From DASPUI01 sp035622995 (GTDB taxonomy: Bacteria > Verrucomicrobiota > Verrucomicrobiia > Chthoniobacterales > UBA10450): 26,554 nucleotides of DNA. Below the pieces are notes generated by a model. The model was not told the DNA's origin and did not search any database. It saw only the letters and a program-made list of their open reading frames with translations. Location: positions 1 to 26,554 of the forward strand of contig DASPUI010000148.1 in the NCBI GenBank assembly GCA_035622995.1, written 5' to 3'. This document shows, one piece after another, positions 21,987 to 26,554 of the stretch. The position numbers were made by a program, and so were the translations under genes. Within the stretch, counting starts at the first letter, position 1. Every line of letters begins with the position of its first letter.

Positions 21987-24467
21987 TTAGGCGTTATGGC
22001 TTAGAGCAATCATCGGATCGGCACGCGTCGCCCGGACGGCCGGGATGTAACTTGCGAGCAGCGAAATGGCGACCAGTGCGATCGTGACTATGGCAAAGGT
22101 CGCAAGATCGAATGCACCGACGCGATAGAGCAGGGCAGAAAGGGCGCGGGTAGAAAACAAAGTTAGAATAAGGCCGAGGGCCGCGCCGATCCCCACCAGC
22201 TTGCCGGCGTGGCCGACCACCAGGCGAAGGACATCGCGACGCTGCGCACCCAGGGCCATGCGCACCCCGATTTCGTGCGTCCGTTGCACAACGAGATAAG
22301 ACATCACGCCATAGACGCCTACCGCGGCAAGCACCAGAGCAATTCCGGCAAAGATTCCCAACAAAACAACTGCCAGCCGGCGCGGTGCGACTGACTCGGA
22401 AACCACCGCATCCAAAGTGCGAATGCTGGCAATTGGCTGGTCCGGATCAATCGACTGGATCTCGCGACGAATTGCGGCGGTGAGCAATCCAGGATCTTGA
22501 GCGCTGCGCACCGCAAGAATCATGGTGCGCAGAGGGTTCTGCGCATGCGGCACGTAATACTCCGGCTGCGGCTCAAGATCGAGGCTGCGATGCCTGATAT
22601 CGTTTACAGTTCCGATAATCGTAACCCATTTCGGATTGTGGCGCGGATCATCAAAAGTGATTCGCTTCCCAACGGCATCTTCGTTCGGAAAATATTTTTT
22701 GGCGAGCGCTCGGTTGATGATTACGACACGCGGAGCTTCGGTATTGTCGGCATCGTTGAAAAAGCGCCCGTGAAAGAGGGACGTTCGTAGAACGCGAAAA
22801 TAATCCGGCGTAATTGCTCGGATTTCCTCATCCGGACCCGGGGTTTGGGACTCGCGACCTTCAATCGCAAAGGAAGAGTCGCTGTTGCTTCCACTGAGCG
22901 GAAGCGCAGTGGTGGCCGCACTCGCCTGCACGCCCGGCAATTGTCCAACCCGTCGATTTACCTCGGCAAAAAAGTCGGCGGTGGTTTTCGTGCCAAGATA
23001 GGCGGGCCCAGGCGATGGATATTTCACCTCCGGCAGCGAAATCTCCATCGTCAGAACATTGTGCGGATCGAATCCGGGATTGACGCCTTGGAGCTGAGCG
23101 AAGCTCTTGATCAGGAGGCCAGCTCCGACGAGCAAAACAAGCGCAAGCGCAATCTCAGCAATCACCAAACCGTTGCGAATCTGGTTATGCCGTCGCCCGC
23201 CGGTGGCGCCCCGCCCGCCTTCTTTTAATGCTTCGGTAAGTTCCGGTTTCCCGCTGGCGAGGGCGGGAAGCAAACCAAACAAAATTCCCGTGCCGATCGC
23301 AACCACTGCCATGACGGCGATGACGCTCAGATCGACATTCACTTCCGCGAGCCGTGGAACTGTCCGCGCTCCAACCGGCTTGAGGAGTTCGATTCCCCAG
23401 ACCGACAAAAGCACACCGACGGTGCCGCCAACCAAGCCGAGTAGGACACTCTCGGTCAGGAGCTGGCGTAACAATCGCCACCGCCCCGCTCCGAGCGCCA
23501 CGCGGATGGCGAATTCGCGTTCCCGCGCGCTTGCGCGCGCGAGCAGCATTGTAGCCAAATTTGCGCAGGCGATGAGCAGGACGGACGCGACTGCACCGAG
23601 CAAGACTGCGAGACCACCGCGCATTGCGCCGATTACCTGTTCGTGCAGCGGATAAATTTTTGCGCCAAAGCCATCCGAGGGATTGTAGTTGTCAGGGTAT
23701 CGTTGTCGCCAACTAGCGACCAATTGATCCAGTTCGGCCTGCGCTTGCTGCGCCGTTATCCCGTCGCGCAAGCGCCCGATCACGCCATAACTTCGATTTC
23801 CTCGAGCCTTCATTTCGATTTGAGTAAAGGCCACTGGCTTCCAGATATCGACGCGCTCAGCAAACTCATTGCCTTGAATTCCGAAAAGCGGAATTGGGAA
23901 TTCGAAGCTCGCTGGCATTACCCCGATCACCATGTAACTGCGTCCGTTGAGCAGGATTGGTTTGCCAACCAACCCGGGGTCGGAATTGAATCGGCGCTTC
24001 CAGAGCCGTTCACTGACGACGATAACGTCATCACGGCCTTCCCCTTGTTCCTCGCGTGCAAATGTCCGCCCGGCGACAGCATCGACCCCGAGTACAGAGA
24101 ACAACTCCGGCGAAACCGCAGCACCAGAAATTCGCTCCGGCGTGCCACCTCCGCCAAGATTGAAGGTCTGATAATCAAACGCCGCCAGTTGACTGCAACT
24201 GTGAAATTCCTTTTGCAAATCGAGGAACTCGGGCGGTGAGACTGGAATTCGTTCCAAGCCCTGGGCTTTGAATTCTTCCCAAAGCAAAACCAGTTCGTTT
24301 GGCTGATGGTAGGGCAACGGCCTAACGAGCAAGGCGTTGATCATGCTAACCACTGCGCTGTTAACCCCGATTGCCAGCGCCAAAGTCGCAATTGCAACTG
24401 CGCAAAACCCAGGGGTCTTAAGCAACCCACGAAGCGCAACTTCGATTTCTTTAAACATACCGGTCAT
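21987..24467 (-). CDS. ADOP-type ABC transporter permease 2 (duplicated MacB/FtsX)
   Basis: This 826-residue protein has the same two-half layout. TM1 is at about 22-45, the first periplasmic domain at 50-275, TMs 2-4 at about 283-400 with REREFAIRVALGAGRWR as coupling segment, and the linker LKEGGRGATGG. TM5 is near 433-453, the second periplasmic domain follows, and the last three helices are near 690-815 with QRTHEIGVRMALGAQRR. The C terminus, PMIALSHNA, departs from the AL-R-x-E/D ending of the other four. ATG 24467 overlaps the permease 1 stop as ATGA; a second ATG at 24458 is in frame. It directly precedes the ATPase. Confidence 0.9.
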   Translation of the reverse strand: MTGMFKEIEVALRGLLKTPGFCAVAIATLALAIGVNSAVVSMINALLVRPLPYHQPNELVLLWEEFKAQGLERIPVSPPEFLDLQKEFHSCSQLAAFDYQTFNLGGGGTPERISGAAVSPELFSVLGVDAVAGRTFAREEQGEGRDDVIVVSERLWKRRFNSDPGLVGKPILLNGRSYMVIGVMPASFEFPIPLFGIQGNEFAERVDIWKPVAFTQIEMKARGNRSYGVIGRLRDGITAQQAQAELDQLVASWRQRYPDNYNPSDGFGAKIYPLHEQVIGAMRGGLAVLLGAVASVLLIACANLATMLLARASAREREFAIRVALGAGRWRLLRQLLTESVLLGLVGGTVGVLLSVWGIELLKPVGARTVPRLAEVNVDLSVIAVMAVVAIGTGILFGLLPALASGKPELTEALKEGGRGATGGRRHNQIRNGLVIAEIALALVLLVGAGLLIKSFAQLQGVNPGFDPHNVLTMEISLPEVKYPSPGPAYLGTKTTADFFAEVNRRVGQLPGVQASAATTALPLSGSNSDSSFAIEGRESQTPGPDEEIRAITPDYFRVLRTSLFHGRFFNDADNTEAPRVVIINRALAKKYFPNEDAVGKRITFDDPRHNPKWVTIIGTVNDIRHRSLDLEPQPEYYVPHAQNPLRTMILAVRSAQDPGLLTAAIRREIQSIDPDQPIASIRTLDAVVSESVAPRRLAVVLLGIFAGIALVLAAVGVYGVMSYLVVQRTHEIGVRMALGAQRRDVLRLVVGHAGKLVGIGAALGLILTLFSTRALSALLYRVGAFDLATFAIVTIALVAISLLASYIPAVRATRADPMIALSHNA

Positions 24468-26554
24468 TCGTAACGCAACGCCTCCACCGGATTCAGGCGC
24501 ATGGCTGAACGCGCGGGCAGATAGCAGGCGGCAAGACCGACAGCCAGGAGAACGATCGCGACGATCGTGAAACTGAGCGGATCATGGGGCGAGATGCCTT
24601 CCAAGCTGCTGGCGAGTACTTTTGTCAAAAAATACGCGCTGACGACTCCGATCGTCAGGCCTAACAAAACCAACCGCACGCCTTGTCCGGTTACGAGCCG
24701 GAAAACGTCGGCCGCCTGCGCGCCGAGCGCGATGCGTACGCCGATTTCCTGGGTCCGCTGCCGAACCGAGTAAGCCATCACTCCGTACAACCCAAGCGAG
24801 GCGAGAAAAAGAGCAAGACCGGCAAAGACGGTGAACAAGCTCCAGAAAAATCGTCTCTCCCAAAATGAGCGCACGATCACTTCGTCCATTGTCAGGACGC
24901 GATAAATCGGAAGATCTTTGTCGATTGAAAACACCGTGGCTCGGGCGAGATTTTCGTAATTTTTCGGGGCTGATCTGGTTCGCATTGCGACCGACATGAA
25001 GTTCTCCGGGGCCTGTGACTGGCAGAAATAGACGAGCGGAAAGACGCGTTTGTTTACTAGTCGATCGTACGTGACGTGCTTGGTGATGCCGATGATCGTC
25101 GCCCATTTGGGCGGAACGCCTGGTTTATCGAGGGCGCGCAATTGCCGTCCGATCGGATCGACATTTGGAAACCAAACCCGCGCCGCGTCTTCGTCGATCA
25201 ATGCCACGCGTTGGGTACGGGCGGTGTCAGCCGCGGTGAAATCGCGTCCACGTAACAAGGGAATGCGACAGGAAGCAAGATACCCAGGAGTAATCGTGAT
25301 CTGAAAGGCCAGGCGCCAATCCTTCAATTGTCTCGGCTCGGGATCGCTTTCGAGAGTAGTCGCGCCAAGGCCGACGTTTCCCGATGCCGGAAGGCAGCCG
25401 GTGGCAGCGGCCGATTCGACTCCAGAAATGTTATTGAGCTTGGCAATCAGTTGTTCAAAAAACCGCGCCGGCACGGCCGGATCGTCGCCATATTGCGATA
25501 CCGGAAGACCGACCCGAAACGTCAACGTATTCGATGGATCAATGCCGATGCATGTGTTTTGCAATTTCATGAACGTCCGCAAAGTCAGTCCGGCACCGAC
25601 CAACAAGACAAGCGCGAGAGCGACTTCCGCGACCACGAGGGCGCTGCGTGCACGCAGAGCTTTTCTCCCGCCCGCCCCTGTTCGTCCGCCTTCCTTTAAA
25701 ATTCCCGCAAGCTGTGGCCGAGAAGCTTGCAAAGCGGGAAAAACGCCGAAGGCCAGGCTGGAAACAATTCCGACGCCAATCGCGAACGCGAAAACGCGCC
25801 AATCAAAATCAAAACTGATCCAATAGGGAATCTCGACCGGGATCGCTTTGATCATTAAGTCCACGCCCCAGACCGCGAACATCAGTCCAAGCGCACTGCC
25901 AAATAGTCCCAGCAGCAAGGATTCAACCAAAAGCTGGCGCACGACGTCGCTCCTGCTGGCGCCAAGAGCGAGGCGAATTCCAATTTCCCGATTTCGGGTG
26001 GCGCCGCGAGCGAGCAACAGATTCGCGACGTTCGCGCAGGCGATGAGATGAACGAACAAGACCGCGCCCATCAGCAGAAGCGTCAGGGTTTTGCTTTCTT
26101 TCACTGCTTCTTCGCGAAAGAGAGTCAGCCGGGCGTGAAAGCCGGTATTGGTATCTGGATGATCAATCGCGATTCGCGAAGAAATTCCCTCGAGCTCGGC
26201 ACGGGCCTGCGCGATTGACACACCCGGCTTTATTTTGCCGAAGCCGCGAAGATTAAAATTGGCGCGTGGATAATCTTTCTCCTCCAGCTGCAGAGGCGTC
26301 CAAATATCCGATATCTCGGGAAAACGGAAACCGCACGGCATGACACCGATGATTGTCGTTTGCTTGCCGTTGAGCCGAATCGTCTTGCCGATCACGTCTC
26401 GGTCTCCGCCAAAATGTGTTTTCCAAACTTCGTAACCGATTAACGCGACCGGCGCGGCATTGAGCTGGTCTTCCTCCGGACGAAACTGCCGCCCGAGAAT
26501 CGGAGTGACGCCGAGCGATGCAAACGCATCGGCCGAAATCTGTTCCCCGAGATA
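24464..26554 (-). CDS. ADOP-type ABC transporter permease 1 (5' end cut by window edge)
   Basis: The frame is open to the right edge, giving 696 residues; about 110-120 N-terminal residues, including TM1, should lie outside. The visible part begins within the first periplasmic domain (FASLGVTPILGRQFRPEED, then GYEVWKTHFGGDRDVIGKTI). It continues with TMs 2-4, a coupling segment NREIGIRLALGASRSD, PYWISFDFD between helices, and the linker LKEGGRTGAGG. The second half ends with QRTQEIGVRIALGAQ and PVEALRYE. A GTG inside the frame at 26395 is not the true start because homology continues upstream of it. It is the first permease of the array visible in the window; further genes may precede it. Confidence 0.9.
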   Translation of the reverse strand, partial: YLGEQISADAFASLGVTPILGRQFRPEEDQLNAAPVALIGYEVWKTHFGGDRDVIGKTIRLNGKQTTIIGVMPCGFRFPEISDIWTPLQLEEKDYPRANFNLRGFGKIKPGVSIAQARAELEGISSRIAIDHPDTNTGFHARLTLFREEAVKESKTLTLLLMGAVLFVHLIACANVANLLLARGATRNREIGIRLALGASRSDVVRQLLVESLLLGLFGSALGLMFAVWGVDLMIKAIPVEIPYWISFDFDWRVFAFAIGVGIVSSLAFGVFPALQASRPQLAGILKEGGRTGAGGRKALRARSALVVAEVALALVLLVGAGLTLRTFMKLQNTCIGIDPSNTLTFRVGLPVSQYGDDPAVPARFFEQLIAKLNNISGVESAAATGCLPASGNVGLGATTLESDPEPRQLKDWRLAFQITITPGYLASCRIPLLRGRDFTAADTARTQRVALIDEDAARVWFPNVDPIGRQLRALDKPGVPPKWATIIGITKHVTYDRLVNKRVFPLVYFCQSQAPENFMSVAMRTRSAPKNYENLARATVFSIDKDLPIYRVLTMDEVIVRSFWERRFFWSLFTVFAGLALFLASLGLYGVMAYSVRQRTQEIGVRIALGAQAADVFRLVTGQGVRLVLLGLTIGVVSAYFLTKVLASSLEGISPHDPLSFTIVAIVLLAVGLAACYLPARSAMRLNPVEALRYE

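Noticed and set aside
24464..26554. Permease 1 as a complete gene starting at the internal GTG 26395
   Set aside because: The frame stays open to the window edge and the residues upstream of 26395 match the periplasmic domain of the other permeases, so the gene is cut, not short.

Overview
The window is bacterial, gene-dense and moderately GC-rich, with genes that overlap or sit a few bases apart. It holds two large systems: a divergently arranged respiratory complex I (nuo) locus, and an operon of five giant MacB/FtsX-type permeases around a single ABC ATPase. The permeases belong to the ADOP class (fused, duplicated FtsX permeases), which is abundant in Acidobacteria and soil Verrucomicrobia. 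A deoxyhypusine-synthase-like gene and a tandem pair of nuoM genes also occur. I favour a soil verrucomicrobium (Chthoniobacterales-like), with Acidobacteria as the main alternative. This is inference from gene content; there is no rRNA or other marker here.

Region 1 (1-9364, minus strand): reading leftward from the divergent promoter, nuoH-J-K-L-M-M-N, then a deoxyhypusine synthase family gene cut by the left edge. Most junctions are ATGA overlaps, so this is one translationally coupled unit encoding the membrane arm. The second nuoM and a long NuoL suggest a complex I with an extra antiporter-like module. Region 2 (9365-9548) is the divergent control region and contains a nested inverted repeat.

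Region 3 (9549-13887, plus strand): nuoA-B-C-D, then a DUF1223 gene on the opposite strand, then nuoI. These encode the quinone-reducing connecting module. The NADH-oxidising genes nuoE, nuoF and nuoG are absent from the window, so they are either elsewhere in the genome or the complex uses another electron donor.

Region 4 (13900-26554, minus strand): in transcription order, permease 1 (cut by the right edge), permease 2, ATPase, permease 3, permease 4, permease 5. All junctions are between a 4-base overlap and 18 bases. No membrane-fusion protein, outer-membrane channel or regulator is in the window. No stretch longer than 300 bases lacks a gene. I saw no tRNA, rRNA, CRISPR array, insertion sequence or transposase.
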